Assembly (NCBI RefSeq): GCF_047730165.1
Contig: NZ_CP159834.1
Coordinates: forward strand, 2,604,001 to 2,668,000
Source: Patiriisocius sp047730165
GTDB lineage: Bacteria > Bacteroidota > Bacteroidia > Flavobacteriales > Flavobacteriaceae
DNA length: 64,000 bases
Direction: 5' to 3'
Both the position numbers and the translations under genes were made by a program. Positions 1 to 8,770 of this stretch are shown here, in pieces. The number at the start of each line of letters is the position of its first letter. The stretch's first letter is position 1. The notes under the pieces were generated by a model. It saw only the letters and a program-made list of their open reading frames with translations, did not search any database and was not told the DNA's origin.

Positions 1-1
1 A

Positions 2-1678
2 ATCGCTACGGCATTCAAGTTGGTGGTACCTATGAAGATTGGCGATAGTGTCAACTTTATCAAGGATTATCTAGACGGGAACATTTCCGAAGAAATTATG
101 AAAGCTGGATTACAAGAAGGAATTTTAATTCTCCTTGGGGCTACCATACTGTCAGCATTTTTCACCTTTATGATGCGTCAAACGTTTATAGTCGTTTCTC
201 GTTATATTGAGTACGACTTGAAAAACGATGTCTACCAGCATTACCAAAAACTCTCTTTAAGTTTCTATAAACAAAACCGCACAGGAGATTTAATGAACCG
301 GATTAGCGAAGATGTATCTAAAGTTAGGATGTATACAGGCCCCGCCTTGATGTATAGTACCACTACGATTACCTTATTCATTGTCACGATTTCGTACATG
401 TTTTCTCAGGCACCCGTATTAACATTATATGCGATTGCTCCACTCCCTATATTGTCTGTGGCTATTTATCAGTTAAGCCGTATTATTCACAAAAAAAGTA
501 CGGTTGTCCAACAGTATTTATCAAAGCTAACGACGTTTACACAAGAGAGCTTTAGTGGTGTTTCTGTGATTAAAGCATACGGTATTGAGCCAGCAATCAA
601 CGCACAATTTGCAGACCTAGCAGAAACGAGTAAGGAAAAGAACGTAGATCTAGCTCGCATACAAGCCTTGTTTTTCCCTTTAATGATTTTGCTCATTGGC
701 TTAAGTAATATTCTGGTAGTTTATATAGGGGGATCGAGATACATAAACGGTCAGATTGCCGAAATAGGAACCATTATTGAATTCCTTATTTATGTAAATA
801 TGCTCACGTGGCCAGTAGCAGTAGTAGGCTGGGTAACCTCTATGGTACAGCAAGCTGAAGCCTCTCAAAAAAGAATAAATGAGTTTTTAAATACAGCGCC
901 AGAAATTGTAAACCATACACAAGCAGCAACGCCTATCACAGGAAAAATAGAATTGAGAAATCTTTCATTTACCTACGATGATACCCATATCACGGCCTTA
1001 AAAAATGTTTCGTTTACGGTACATCCTGGTGAGACATTAGCGATTATTGGGAATACAGGATCTGGAAAATCTACCATCCTAGAACTGATAGGTCGATTGT
1101 ATGATGTTCCAGAGAACACTTTACTAATAGGCGACACAACCATTGCAGCCCTCAATTTAAATGCATTGAGAAACAATATAGGCTATGTGCCACAAGATGC
1201 ATTTTTGTTTAGTGATACGATACGTAACAATATTAAGTTCGGAAAAGAAAATGCAACAGACGAAGAAGTAATTGAAGCTGCTAAAAAAGCGGCGGTTCAC
1301 GACAATATTATTGGTTTTTCTAAAGGCTACGATACCATTCTAGGTGAACGAGGCATCACCTTAAGTGGGGGGCAAAAACAACGAGTGGCAATTGCTAGAG
1401 CCATTATCAAAGATCCAGAAATACTATTGTTTGATGATTGCCTTTCTGCAGTAGACACAGAGACAGAGGAAGAGATCTTGACAAACCTCAATAAAATTTC
1501 GTCAAACAAAACGGTGGTTATCGTTAGTCACAGAGTCTCCTCTGCAAAAAATGCAGGTAAAATTATAGTGCTAGAAGACGGGAGCATCTTACAGCAAGGA
1601 ACTCATAATGACCTTGTAAACAAAGACGGTTATTACAAGGAGTTGTATGCAAAACAACTTCTTGAAAAAGAAATATAA
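2..1678 (+). CDS. ABC exporter, fused permease and ATPase (5' end missing)
   Basis: MsbA/MdlB-type half-transporter: an N-terminal six-helix membrane domain followed by a nucleotide-binding domain, acting as a dimer in the inner membrane to export lipids, peptides or drugs. The frame is open from base 2 with no credible start inside the window (the first TTG at 20 is internal), so perhaps 30-40 residues lie upstream. The ATPase half shows Walker A GNTGSGKST at bases 1049-1075, the LSGGQKQR signature at 1361-1384, Walker B ILLFDD near 1421-1440 followed by the D-loop SAVD, and the H-loop VSHR near 1526. The substrate cannot be read from the sequence. The PUR-domain gene follows after a short gap and may be cotranscribed. 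Confidence 0.93.
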   Translation: MATAFKLVVPMKIGDSVNFIKDYLDGNISEEIMKAGLQEGILILLGATILSAFFTFMMRQTFIVVSRYIEYDLKNDVYQHYQKLSLSFYKQNRTGDLMNRISEDVSKVRMYTGPALMYSTTTITLFIVTISYMFSQAPVLTLYAIAPLPILSVAIYQLSRIIHKKSTVVQQYLSKLTTFTQESFSGVSVIKAYGIEPAINAQFADLAETSKEKNVDLARIQALFFPLMILLIGLSNILVVYIGGSRYINGQIAEIGTIIEFLIYVNMLTWPVAVVGWVTSMVQQAEASQKRINEFLNTAPEIVNHTQAATPITGKIELRNLSFTYDDTHITALKNVSFTVHPGETLAIIGNTGSGKSTILELIGRLYDVPENTLLIGDTTIAALNLNALRNNIGYVPQDAFLFSDTIRNNIKFGKENATDEEVIEAAKKAAVHDNIIGFSKGYDTILGERGITLSGGQKQRVAIARAIIKDPEILLFDDCLSAVDTETEEEILTNLNKISSNKTVVIVSHRVSSAKNAGKIIVLEDGSILQQGTHNDLVNKDGYYKELYAKQLLEKEI

Positions 1679-1740
1679 AATAGTGTTAGTTTGTGACATT
1701 TTTTTTTAGATTTGGACAATCAAATAACAAAACAAAAAAA

Positions 1741-2178
1741 ATGAGCGATAATTATTCGATGGAGCAAGAGGAGATTTTTAGCAAAGTAATGCGTGCGGGA
1801 AGACGCACCTACTTCTTTGATGTAAGATCTACAAAGGCAGGAGATTACTACCTAACAATTACAGAGAGCAAGAAATTTACAAACGATGATGGTTCTTTTC
1901 ACTATAAAAAACACAAAATCTATCTGTATAAAGAAGATTTTATGGAGTTTAAAGAGAACGTAAATGAGATGATTCAATACGTGATTGATGAAAAAGGAGA
2001 AGAAGTAATAAGTGAACGTCACCAGAAGGACTATGTAAGAGAAGCGAAGCCAGAGGTAGCAACAGTTGCTGATGCTAATATAGCACCCGGAGCTCCAGAT
2101 TCTGCAGCATCTGCAGGAGCAACACTGGATCAACCGGCAGGAAGTCGCTTTACAGATATCGATTTTGACGATATATAA
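1741..2178 (+). CDS. PUR-domain nucleic-acid-binding protein (DUF3276)
   Basis: A 145-residue Bacteroidota homologue of the PUR-alpha single-stranded DNA/RNA-binding fold (DUF3276). The PUR repeat covers roughly residues 10-95, with the recognisable stretch RTYFFDVRSTKAGDYYLTI and a second basic/aromatic segment HYKKHKIYLYKEDF. It ends in an Ala/Pro-rich linker and a short acidic tail, FTDIDFDDI. I chose the ATG at 1741 rather than the upstream ATT/TTG-rich extension because MSDNYS begins the conserved part and is preceded by an A-rich leader. Its role is presumably nucleic-acid binding in regulation, but the target is unknown. A strong hairpin terminator follows at 2204. Confidence 0.88.
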   Translation: MSDNYSMEQEEIFSKVMRAGRRTYFFDVRSTKAGDYYLTITESKKFTNDDGSFHYKKHKIYLYKEDFMEFKENVNEMIQYVIDEKGEEVISERHQKDYVREAKPEVATVADANIAPGAPDSAASAGATLDQPAGSRFTDIDFDDI

Positions 2179-2203
2179 ATAGAAACCAAAGCTAATTCAT
2201 ATG

Positions 2204-2237
2204 AGAACCACTTCTGAAAAGAAGTGGTTCTTTGTTT
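2204..2237 (+). terminator. Rho-independent terminator after the PUR gene
   Basis: Perfect 11-bp inverted repeat AGAACCACTTC / GAAGTGGTTCT (2204-2214 and 2221-2231) with loop TGAAAA, followed by a short T-rich run. It closes the ABC/PUR transcription unit. Confidence 0.85.
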
Positions 2238-2260
2238 CTGAAATTTTATGATGAACAAGT

Positions 2261-2305
2261 GGAGCCTGTCGAAGTACATTTGTTGCCCCTTGACAGGTTC
2301 AGAGT
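2261..2305. repeat. REP-like intergenic inverted repeat
   Basis: Imperfect inverted repeat GAGCCTGTCGAAG ... CTTGACAGGTTC between the PUR and M14 genes. The sequence resembles the CTTCGACAGGCTCA-type interspersed palindromes familiar from Bacteroidota intergenic DNA. That family assignment is from memory, not from a search. A second relic, possibly related, lies at 32163. Confidence 0.45.
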
Positions 2306-2431
2306 GATAGAAATGTCAATCATAAATAGTAAAGTATTATCCCACCTCCCTAAGGCTTCTGTATTGAGATTCTAAATTCATCTTCTTTAATTCTAGTTTG
2401 AACTCGTATTCTTTTTCACTATTTTTAAAGA

Positions 2432-4948
2432 ATGAAAAATATCTTCCCAATCCTTCTACTCTTAGTTAGTTATTTGAGTAGCGCACAAGACTACCAAGTT
2501 GATCTAGAATACTACCTTCCAAGTGACGTCACGTATGATAAAAATATCCCGACTCCAGAGCAGGTTATTGGTTATCAAATAGGCGATTGGCATATTTCTC
2601 ACGATAAGTTAGTGCAATATATATACGCCGTTGCTGCTGCCAGTAATAGGATCACGATAGAAGATCGAGGCGAGACTTTTGAAGGCAGACCGCTGCTTCT
2701 ACTTACGGTTACGAGTCCCACCAATCATAACAATATAGATACCATAAAGCAAAACCACCTTGCCTTAACTGAAAGCAATGGCGCATCCCAAAATACTTCG
2801 GAAATGCCAATAGTTGTCTATCAAGGTTTTTCTATCCACGGTAACGAATCTAGCGGATCTAACGCCTCTCTCGCTTTGGCTTATTATTTAGCAGCGGCAC
2901 AAGGGCCTAAAATGAACGAACTATTAAACAACACCGTCATTTTACTTGACCCTTCCTATAACCCAGATGGATTGCAGCGTTTTGCCTATTGGGCAAATAT
3001 GCACAAGTCACAAAACATCAATCCAGATCCTAATGATCGTGAGTATGATGAAGTATGGCCTGGAGGTCGTACCAATCACTATTGGTTTGATATGAACCGA
3101 GATTGGTTGCCTGTACAACTTCCAGAAAGTCGTGCGCGCATCAATACGTTTCACGATTGGTATCCAAACATTTTGACAGATCATCACGAAATGGGATCTA
3201 ATGCGAGTTTCTTTTTTCAGCCAGGAATTCCTTCGAGAACACATCCATTGACACCTCAGAAGAACCAAGACTTAACAGGTGATATTGCTAAATTTCACGC
3301 TAAGGCTTTAGATAAAATTGGTAGTTTTTATTATACAGAAGAAAGCTTTGACGATTTTTACTACGGAAAAGGAAGCACTTTTCCAGATATCAATGGAAGC
3401 ATTGGGATTCTTTTTGAGCAAGCCTCTTCACGAGGCCATGCACAAGAAACTGACAATGGGATATTGACGTTTCCGTTTACCATTCGCAACCAATTTACGG
3501 CGGCTTTGTCCACCCTAGAAGCTGCCCAAAATATGCGCACCGAAATTTTGGATTACCAACGCCAGTTTTTCAAAGAAGCAAGAAACGAAGGTAAATCCAG
3601 TGCCATTGTTTTTGGTGATGAGAAAGATGCGAACAAAGCATATCATTTAGCCGAAATATTAAAACGTCACAAAATCACTGTTCACGAATTGAAAGGTGAT
3701 GCAACCATAGAAGGTAAAAAGTACCGAAAAGGTGCGGCGTATGTGGTTCCGAAAAATCAAAAACAAATTAGATTAATTAATGCAATGTTTGAAAAGCGAA
3801 CGAAGTTTAAGGATAGTTTGTTTTATGACATTAGTGCTTGGTCTTTTCCTTTAGCCTTTAACGTAGACTACACAGAGAATGGTGCTACGAGCCAGGCCGG
3901 TGCAGAAATAATAAAGCTTGAGAAGCCAGCCATTGAATTGGTGAACGCCTCTAACTACGCCTACATAATGGAGTGGCATGATTACTACGCACCTAAAGCC
4001 CTCAACCAGATTTTAGCAAGTGGATTGCGTGCCAAAGTAGGAATGAAACCTTTTACAGTAGATGGAAAAACATATGATTACGGTGCTATCATGATACCCG
4101 TACAAAATCAAGAGATGACTGCAAGTGAGGTGAGTCAAATGATCCAGAACATTTCCGAAGAAACTAATGTGACTATTACGGGAGTGACCACAGGCTTGAC
4201 GCAAGGGATTGATCTGGGGAGTAATCAGTTTAGAGCGCTCGAGCAACCTAAAGTTGCCATGATTATTGGTGAAGGAATCACGCCGTATGATTCTGGAGAG
4301 ATCTGGCATCTTTTTGATACGCGCTACGATATGCATATTACCAAGCTGGACACCAAAAATCTAGGCAGAACAGATTTGAGCCGTTATACAGATCTCATTA
4401 TCCCAAACAGTTGGGGAAGTGCTTTTGATAAAAATACTACAGAGAAAATTAAAGATTGGGTGCAAGATGGAGGTACGTTAATCGCGTATAAAAACACAGG
4501 TCGATGGTTGAACTCAAGCGAGCTTATGAAAATTAAATTTGAAACGAAGAAAGATTCTGCTAAAGCGATTTCATTTGAACAAGTGGGTGATTATAGTGGT
4601 GCACAAGTAATAGGGGGCGCAATATTTGAAACCACACTAGACCGCTCCCACCCTATTGCCTTTGGGTATAAAAACAGTACACTACCCGTTTTTAGAAACT
4701 CTACTTTATTTATGGAAGCAGATAAGGACAGTTATAAAAACCCTATTCAATATACAGAAAACCCTTTATTAGCGGGTTATATCTCAAAACCAAATTTGAG
4801 TATGTTAAGTAACACCTCAGCCTATAAACAACGAAGCATGGGAAGAGGAAACGTTATTTATTTTACTGACAATCATAACTTTAGAGCCTTCTGGTACGGC
4901 ACCAATAAACTGTTGATGAATGCGATTTTCTTTGGTGATGAGATGTAG
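2432..4948 (+). CDS. Secreted M14-family zinc carboxypeptidase
   Basis: An 838-residue protein with a clear signal peptide (MKNIFPILLLLVSYLSSAQ) and an M14 peptidase domain. The zinc-binding HxxE motif appears as HGNES at about 2838-2850, the arginine/asparagine region as DMNRDWLP near 3090-3115, and the third zinc-ligand histidine is probably in TDHHEMG near 3175. A likely catalytic glutamate lies in ILFEQASSRG near 3409. The C-terminal third resembles a GATase1-like alpha/beta domain (VAMIIGEGITPYDSGEIW), as in long Bacteroidota M14 proteins. It is probably periplasmic or secreted and trims peptides for nutrition. The last 29 codons are duplicated as a decayed copy at 6336-6447. Confidence 0.92.
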   Translation: MKNIFPILLLLVSYLSSAQDYQVDLEYYLPSDVTYDKNIPTPEQVIGYQIGDWHISHDKLVQYIYAVAAASNRITIEDRGETFEGRPLLLLTVTSPTNHNNIDTIKQNHLALTESNGASQNTSEMPIVVYQGFSIHGNESSGSNASLALAYYLAAAQGPKMNELLNNTVILLDPSYNPDGLQRFAYWANMHKSQNINPDPNDREYDEVWPGGRTNHYWFDMNRDWLPVQLPESRARINTFHDWYPNILTDHHEMGSNASFFFQPGIPSRTHPLTPQKNQDLTGDIAKFHAKALDKIGSFYYTEESFDDFYYGKGSTFPDINGSIGILFEQASSRGHAQETDNGILTFPFTIRNQFTAALSTLEAAQNMRTEILDYQRQFFKEARNEGKSSAIVFGDEKDANKAYHLAEILKRHKITVHELKGDATIEGKKYRKGAAYVVPKNQKQIRLINAMFEKRTKFKDSLFYDISAWSFPLAFNVDYTENGATSQAGAEIIKLEKPAIELVNASNYAYIMEWHDYYAPKALNQILASGLRAKVGMKPFTVDGKTYDYGAIMIPVQNQEMTASEVSQMIQNISEETNVTITGVTTGLTQGIDLGSNQFRALEQPKVAMIIGEGITPYDSGEIWHLFDTRYDMHITKLDTKNLGRTDLSRYTDLIIPNSWGSAFDKNTTEKIKDWVQDGGTLIAYKNTGRWLNSSELMKIKFETKKDSAKAISFEQVGDYSGAQVIGGAIFETTLDRSHPIAFGYKNSTLPVFRNSTLFMEADKDSYKNPIQYTENPLLAGYISKPNLSMLSNTSAYKQRSMGRGNVIYFTDNHNFRAFWYGTNKLLMNAIFFGDEM

Positions 4949-5282
4949 TATGACATCATACTATGGGCTATTTCTCTAATTTTCTGAGTTTCTTTTACCT
5001 AAGGTAAATACTCAAATAACTATCACTCAAGTGCCCTTTACTTTCGCCAGAAGGCAAAACAAGACTTTCATTTAATAGTCTTATCTCAATATTCTCGCCA
5101 TTTTACGCCCTTGGCTAACGCTGTAGACTTTATTTAAAGTTTACAAAGGAACTTAGATTCTTTTGATATTAAACTCACCTAGAGCACCGAAAATATTTTT
5201 TTGGTGTATCTAATATTTGTTTAACTTCGTTTCCTAGTTTTTAAACAAAACCAATCGATTCTTATTTTAAAAAATATAACTT
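4949..5282. other. Intergenic gap between M14 and DUF6268 genes
   Basis: 334 bases without a convincing gene. It contains an inverted repeat TTTACCT-A-AGGTAAA (4994-5008) nested inside TGAGT/ACTCA arms (4985-5014), which lacks a T-run and so is a poor terminator. An A/T-rich stretch GCACCGAAAATATTTTTTTGGTGT near 5182-5207 can fold imperfectly. No full TAnnTTTG promoter box is obvious before the next gene. Confidence 0.5.
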
Positions 5283-6176
5283 ATGAAAAAAGCAATTATC
5301 GCATTAGTATTCATTATTTCTGGAAGCAACATGAATGCACAAGATTATATCGATCTAGTGAAAGTGTCTTATAATAGTGCAACCCTTGGGAACCTAGAAA
5401 ATGATCAGGAAACAACCGTTGGAAATACCCTTGCTGAAGTCTATTTTCCAGTACCAATTAACGATAAAGCGGTAGTTATTGCCGGTTTTACTTACGAAAA
5501 CACGAGATTAGGATTAACATTCACCGATAACAGAACGAACCTTATCATGACACGGTTAAACCTAGGACTGAAAATAAAACATGGCAACAACTGGAGTGGT
5601 ACCTATGTAGCATTACCTAAATTTGCATCAGACTTTGATGGTATAGGTGGAGAAGATTTTCAAATGGGAGGTCTTGCATTATTTGAAAAAAAATACAAAG
5701 CAAAATATGGACTTAAATTTGGTGCATATATGTCATCCGAAAACTTTGGAACCACATTAACACCGCTCGTTGGAGTATGGTACAAGTCTAGTAATAGTAA
5801 GTTTTATATCAATGCCACTTTACCTATTCGTGCAGATGTAAATTATTCACTTACTGAATATTTAAGTGTTGGTGCTAACCTACTTACCTCTGTAAAATCT
5901 TATAATTTAGCACAGAATCAATCTCTTTTTTACACACAAGAAGAATCTATTCGCTTTGCTTTATTTACCTCGTATGGCTTTTTTGATAATAATCTTATTC
6001 TACGCGGAAAAGTAGGATTAGACACAACAGATTATGGCGTTTACAATGAAGGAGATACAATAGGATTACAAGTACTTACTTTTCAAGTAGGAGGAGATGA
6101 CCGAAACAGACTTAACGCAGAGTTTGATAGTTCACTTTTTTTAGGAGTAGATCTTATATTTAGAGCAGCGCTTTAA
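5283..6176 (+). CDS. DUF6268-family outer-membrane protein
   Basis: A 297-residue protein with an N-terminal signal peptide (MKKAIIALVFIISGSNMNAQ). The rest is rich in alternating aromatic/hydrophobic strands and ends in a barrel-like C-terminus (SSLFLGVDLIFRAAL), as expected for a Bacteroidota outer-membrane beta-barrel of the DUF6268 type. No enzymatic motif is visible. It lies between the intact M14 peptidase and a degenerate copy of the M14 3' end, so it may have been carried along in a duplication. Function unknown. Confidence 0.75.
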   Translation: MKKAIIALVFIISGSNMNAQDYIDLVKVSYNSATLGNLENDQETTVGNTLAEVYFPVPINDKAVVIAGFTYENTRLGLTFTDNRTNLIMTRLNLGLKIKHGNNWSGTYVALPKFASDFDGIGGEDFQMGGLALFEKKYKAKYGLKFGAYMSSENFGTTLTPLVGVWYKSSNSKFYINATLPIRADVNYSLTEYLSVGANLLTSVKSYNLAQNQSLFYTQEESIRFALFTSYGFFDNNLILRGKVGLDTTDYGVYNEGDTIGLQVLTFQVGGDDRNRLNAEFDSSLFLGVDLIFRAAL

Positions 6177-6245
6177 TACGATAAAAATTTACATTAGGAG
6201 AAAATATACCTTGTACATCTAGCTTGACCGTTGCTGTCAAACCAA

Positions 6246-6288
6246 CAAGCCTAAGGTTAAAATTATCAAAATTTTAACCTTAGGCTTG
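6246..6288. terminator. Large perfect hairpin after the DUF6268 gene
   Basis: A perfect 19-bp inverted repeat (6246-6264 with 6270-6288) around a 5-base loop ATCAA. The inner stem is A/T-only and the outer stem carries CCTAAGG-type pairs. There is no trailing T-run on the plus strand, so its role as a terminator is inferred from strength and location. Confidence 0.55.
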
Positions 6289-6335
6289 ATACCTACTAGT
6301 GATTATTATAGGAAGAAAGGCACACCAGAAAAAAA

Positions 6336-6447
6336 ATATGGAAAATGAAAATTGATGCACTTCGCCGACCACTATAATTTTAGAGCTTTCCAATACGGCA
6401 CCAATAAACTGTTGATGAATACGATTTTCTTTGATGATGACTTGTAA
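6336..6447 (+). pseudogene. Decayed copy of the M14 carboxypeptidase 3' end
   Basis: Bases 6361-6447 read FADHYNFRAFQYG then TNKLLMNTIFFDDDL and a stop. This aligns without gaps to the C-terminus of the M14 peptidase at 4862-4948 (FTDNHNFRAFWYG, TNKLLMNAIFFGDEM). The similarity extends weakly upstream to about 6336, where a TGA interrupts the frame. No other part of the peptidase domain is recognisable. It is best read as the remnant of a second, tandem M14 gene lost by deletion. Confidence 0.8.
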
Positions 6448-6551
6448 GATGTTTTCTACTGTCAGATTATAATGAGAAAATGGCACGTTTATATAATAAT
6501 ATGGCGCCTCAGCTGCGGAAGTATAATGGTATTTTTATAAAAAACGCAACT

Positions 6552-7979
6552 ATGAAAAAGTTTTTAATTGTTTTCTTAGCATTAAACACGCTAATAACGC
6601 TAGCACAGACGCCATGCGAAGATGGTATGGCAGGTATCTATCCTTGCAGTGGATATGACTTACTCTCAGAAATGACGGCAGACGAATTTGGCGCAACCAA
6701 TGCCAATGATTCTTGGGGATGGACAGACCCAGAGACTGGATCTGAATATGTATTACTAGGCCTGTACAACGGTACTGCATTTATCAATATTGACGACCCT
6801 GTAAACCCAATCTATTTAGGAAGGCTAGACAGCCATGCTGGTTCTAGTTTATGGAGAGATGTAAAAACCTATAACAATTATGCCTTTATTGTAAGCGAAG
6901 CGAATGGTCACGGGATGCAAATCTTTGATTTAACTCGTCTAAGAGATGTAGCGTCTCCGCCAGAAGATTTTACAGAAGATGCGCACTACAACGGTTTTGG
7001 AAATGCTCACAATGTGGTTATTAATGAAACTGATGGTTTTGCTTACGGAGTAGGTACGTCCACCTATAATGGGGGTCCTCATTTTGTTGATATTTCAGAC
7101 CCACTAAATCCTTTAGCTGCCGGCGGTTATGCTGATGATTTTTACAGCCACGATGGACAAGTAGTAACTTATACTGGTCCAGACACTAATTACGCTGGAA
7201 GAGAAATTTATATAGGGAGTAATGAATCATACATCTCCATTGTAGATATCACAGATAAGGCTAACCCGCAACAGATAAGTACCGCAACCTACTCAAACAC
7301 GGTTTATACACACCAAGGTTGGTTTACAGAAGATCAACGCTATTTTTTATTAGGAGATGAAATAGACGAAATAAACTATGGATTTGAAACACGCACTATC
7401 GTTTTTGATTTTAATGATCTTGATAATCCCGTGCTTCATTTTGAATATTCTGGGACTACAAATGCAACAGACCATAATGGATATGTACTAGGAAATACAT
7501 TTTACTTAGCTAGTTATTCGGCGGGGCTAAGAACAATCGATATAAGCGATATCGAAAATCAAAACATGACTGAAACTGCATATTTTGACGTGTATCCATC
7601 CAATAATAATTCTGGTTATAATGGTGCATGGAACGTATACCCCTACTTTGAAAGTGGCACCATATTAATCTCAACATTAAGTTATAGTGATTCAAACTTT
7701 GATGCTGGCATGCTGTTAATAAGACCTAGTGTACTGGCTATTTCAGACTTTGAAACCATAGAGGTGAGTATTTTTCCTAATCCTGCGAATGAAACAGTCA
7801 CAATAAATTCTCCAAACAAAGATGTAAACTCTCTTGCCTTATTTGACATCACCGGCAAGTTGTTATATAGTAATCCAACTGTTTCTGCCTCTACGACGAT
7901 AGATGTATCTAGCTTCAGTAAAGGTGTTTATGTATTAAGAATCAATGATGCTGTAACAAAGAAAATTATTGTAGAGTAA
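6552..7979 (+). CDS. Choice-of-anchor B family secreted protein with T9SS sorting domain
   Basis: Starting at ATG 6552 gives a clean signal peptide (MKKFLIVFLALNTLITLAQ). The frame remains open upstream to 6480, but that extension overlaps the M14-remnant region and is not signal-like. The 475-residue product carries LVIVD-type beta-propeller repeats (SLWRDVKTYNNYAFIVSEA, GHGMQIFDLTRLR, HNVVINETDGFAYGVG), typical of the choice-of-anchor B family. The last roughly 75 residues form a type A T9SS sorting domain (VSIFPNPANETVTI ... GVYVLRINDAVTKKIIVE). It is presumably exported through the type IX system to the cell surface or medium. No catalytic function is known. Confidence 0.9.
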   Translation: MKKFLIVFLALNTLITLAQTPCEDGMAGIYPCSGYDLLSEMTADEFGATNANDSWGWTDPETGSEYVLLGLYNGTAFINIDDPVNPIYLGRLDSHAGSSLWRDVKTYNNYAFIVSEANGHGMQIFDLTRLRDVASPPEDFTEDAHYNGFGNAHNVVINETDGFAYGVGTSTYNGGPHFVDISDPLNPLAAGGYADDFYSHDGQVVTYTGPDTNYAGREIYIGSNESYISIVDITDKANPQQISTATYSNTVYTHQGWFTEDQRYFLLGDEIDEINYGFETRTIVFDFNDLDNPVLHFEYSGTTNATDHNGYVLGNTFYLASYSAGLRTIDISDIENQNMTETAYFDVYPSNNNSGYNGAWNVYPYFESGTILISTLSYSDSNFDAGMLLIRPSVLAISDFETIEVSIFPNPANETVTINSPNKDVNSLALFDITGKLLYSNPTVSASTTIDVSSFSKGVYVLRINDAVTKKIIVE

Positions 7980-8013
7980 GGTTTGTCTATCAAAGCATTT
8001 AATTTCAAGATTT

Positions 8014-8055
8014 AAAAAAATCCCAACCTAAAATGAATTAGATTGGGGTTTTTTA
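8014..8055. terminator. Bidirectional terminator between convergent genes
   Basis: A-run plus TCCCAA pairs with TTGGGG plus T-run (8015-8026 with 8043-8054, one G-U pair), with an inner CTAA/TTAG stem. It has T-tracts on both strands and so can serve both the choice-of-anchor B gene and the convergent lipoprotein gene. It closely resembles the hairpin at 10450. Confidence 0.85.
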
Positions 8056-8071
8056 GTACTACAGCATGGAG

Positions 8072-8446
8072 CTACTCCATCTTTATAAAATATAAATTAG
8101 TCATATCAATAAGGAATAAGTGTCCGTTCTCGTTAAACGAGAACGCAGTCGTTACTATTTCTCCACCATAATCAATCGTTAGACTGCTATCATTTGTAGC
8201 CCAATTAAACGATCTAGCACTAGAAATTGCTTGTCCTTCATCATTTGTTTCTACCTCCGTTCTAAAGCCATTAGCGTTAGGCTGAAAAGTTAGTATATAT
8301 TCAAACTGGTCACTAAAATCACTGCGTTGCCATGCGCCTATTAAGCTCTCAGTTTGATCCGTAATCGTATCATCATTCTTACACGATAGTATCGAAAATA
8401 TTGCTACAAATACAAGGATAGCCTTTAGCGAATTTATTGTTTTCAT
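8072..8446 (-). CDS. Small lipoprotein, lipocalin-like
   Basis: A 124-residue protein with an N-terminal hydrophobic segment ending in a lipobox, FSILSC, followed by KNDD (an acidic residue soon after the cysteine). I prefer the start at 8446 (MKTINSLKAIL) because GGAG sits 8 bases upstream, while the earlier ATG adds only MEHT. The mature part has SLIGAWQRSD followed by alternating beta strands, as in small lipocalin-like Bacteroidota lipoproteins. It would be anchored in the outer or inner membrane. Function unknown. Convergent with the T9SS gene across a shared terminator. Confidence 0.8.
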   Translation of the reverse strand: MKTINSLKAILVFVAIFSILSCKNDDTITDQTESLIGAWQRSDFSDQFEYILTFQPNANGFRTEVETNDEGQAISSARSFNWATNDSSLTIDYGGEIVTTAFSFNENGHLFLIDMTNLYFIKME

Positions 8447-8770
8447 AGTATGCTCCATTTAATTTACAGGCTCGATGTTTTAAGAGCTCTTCAGAGGATG
8501 ATTACAAATTACAAAAAAAAAGCTAAGCGTTAAAAGCTTCTCATATTTTTAAGCTTCTCTTAACGATTCTGGGCTATGACCGTGTTCAAGTAAAACTAGC
8601 CAAGTGAAATCTGTAAGGTGATAAGTATGATCCATCTTAAAAACTATTTGTCGTTTACTAAACCTTTTGAGAACAACTTTTCAAAGCCTACCTTTAAAAT
8701 GTGCTAAAATAAAATTCTGTTTTTTAAAAATATAAAATTAAAATATTATCTTAACCACTAAAAAAAAGCA
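8447..8770. other. Intergenic gap between divergent lipoprotein and hydrolase genes
   Basis: 324 bases separating two divergent genes, so it should hold both promoters, but no full TAnnTTTG box is clear. It contains an inverted repeat CGTTAAAAGCTT ... AAGCTT-ctc-TTAACG (8528-8565). The last 70 bases before the plus-strand gene are very A/T rich. Confidence 0.45.

Noticed and set aside
5182..5207. Possible attenuator hairpin ahead of the DUF6268 gene
   Set aside because: Stem pairs poorly (several G-U and mismatches) and no leader peptide or ligand-sensing structure is seen.
6480..6551. N-terminal extension of the choice-of-anchor B protein from ATG 6480
   Set aside because: The extra 24 residues would precede the signal peptide, and the ATG at 6552 starts a canonical one, so the longer form is unlikely.
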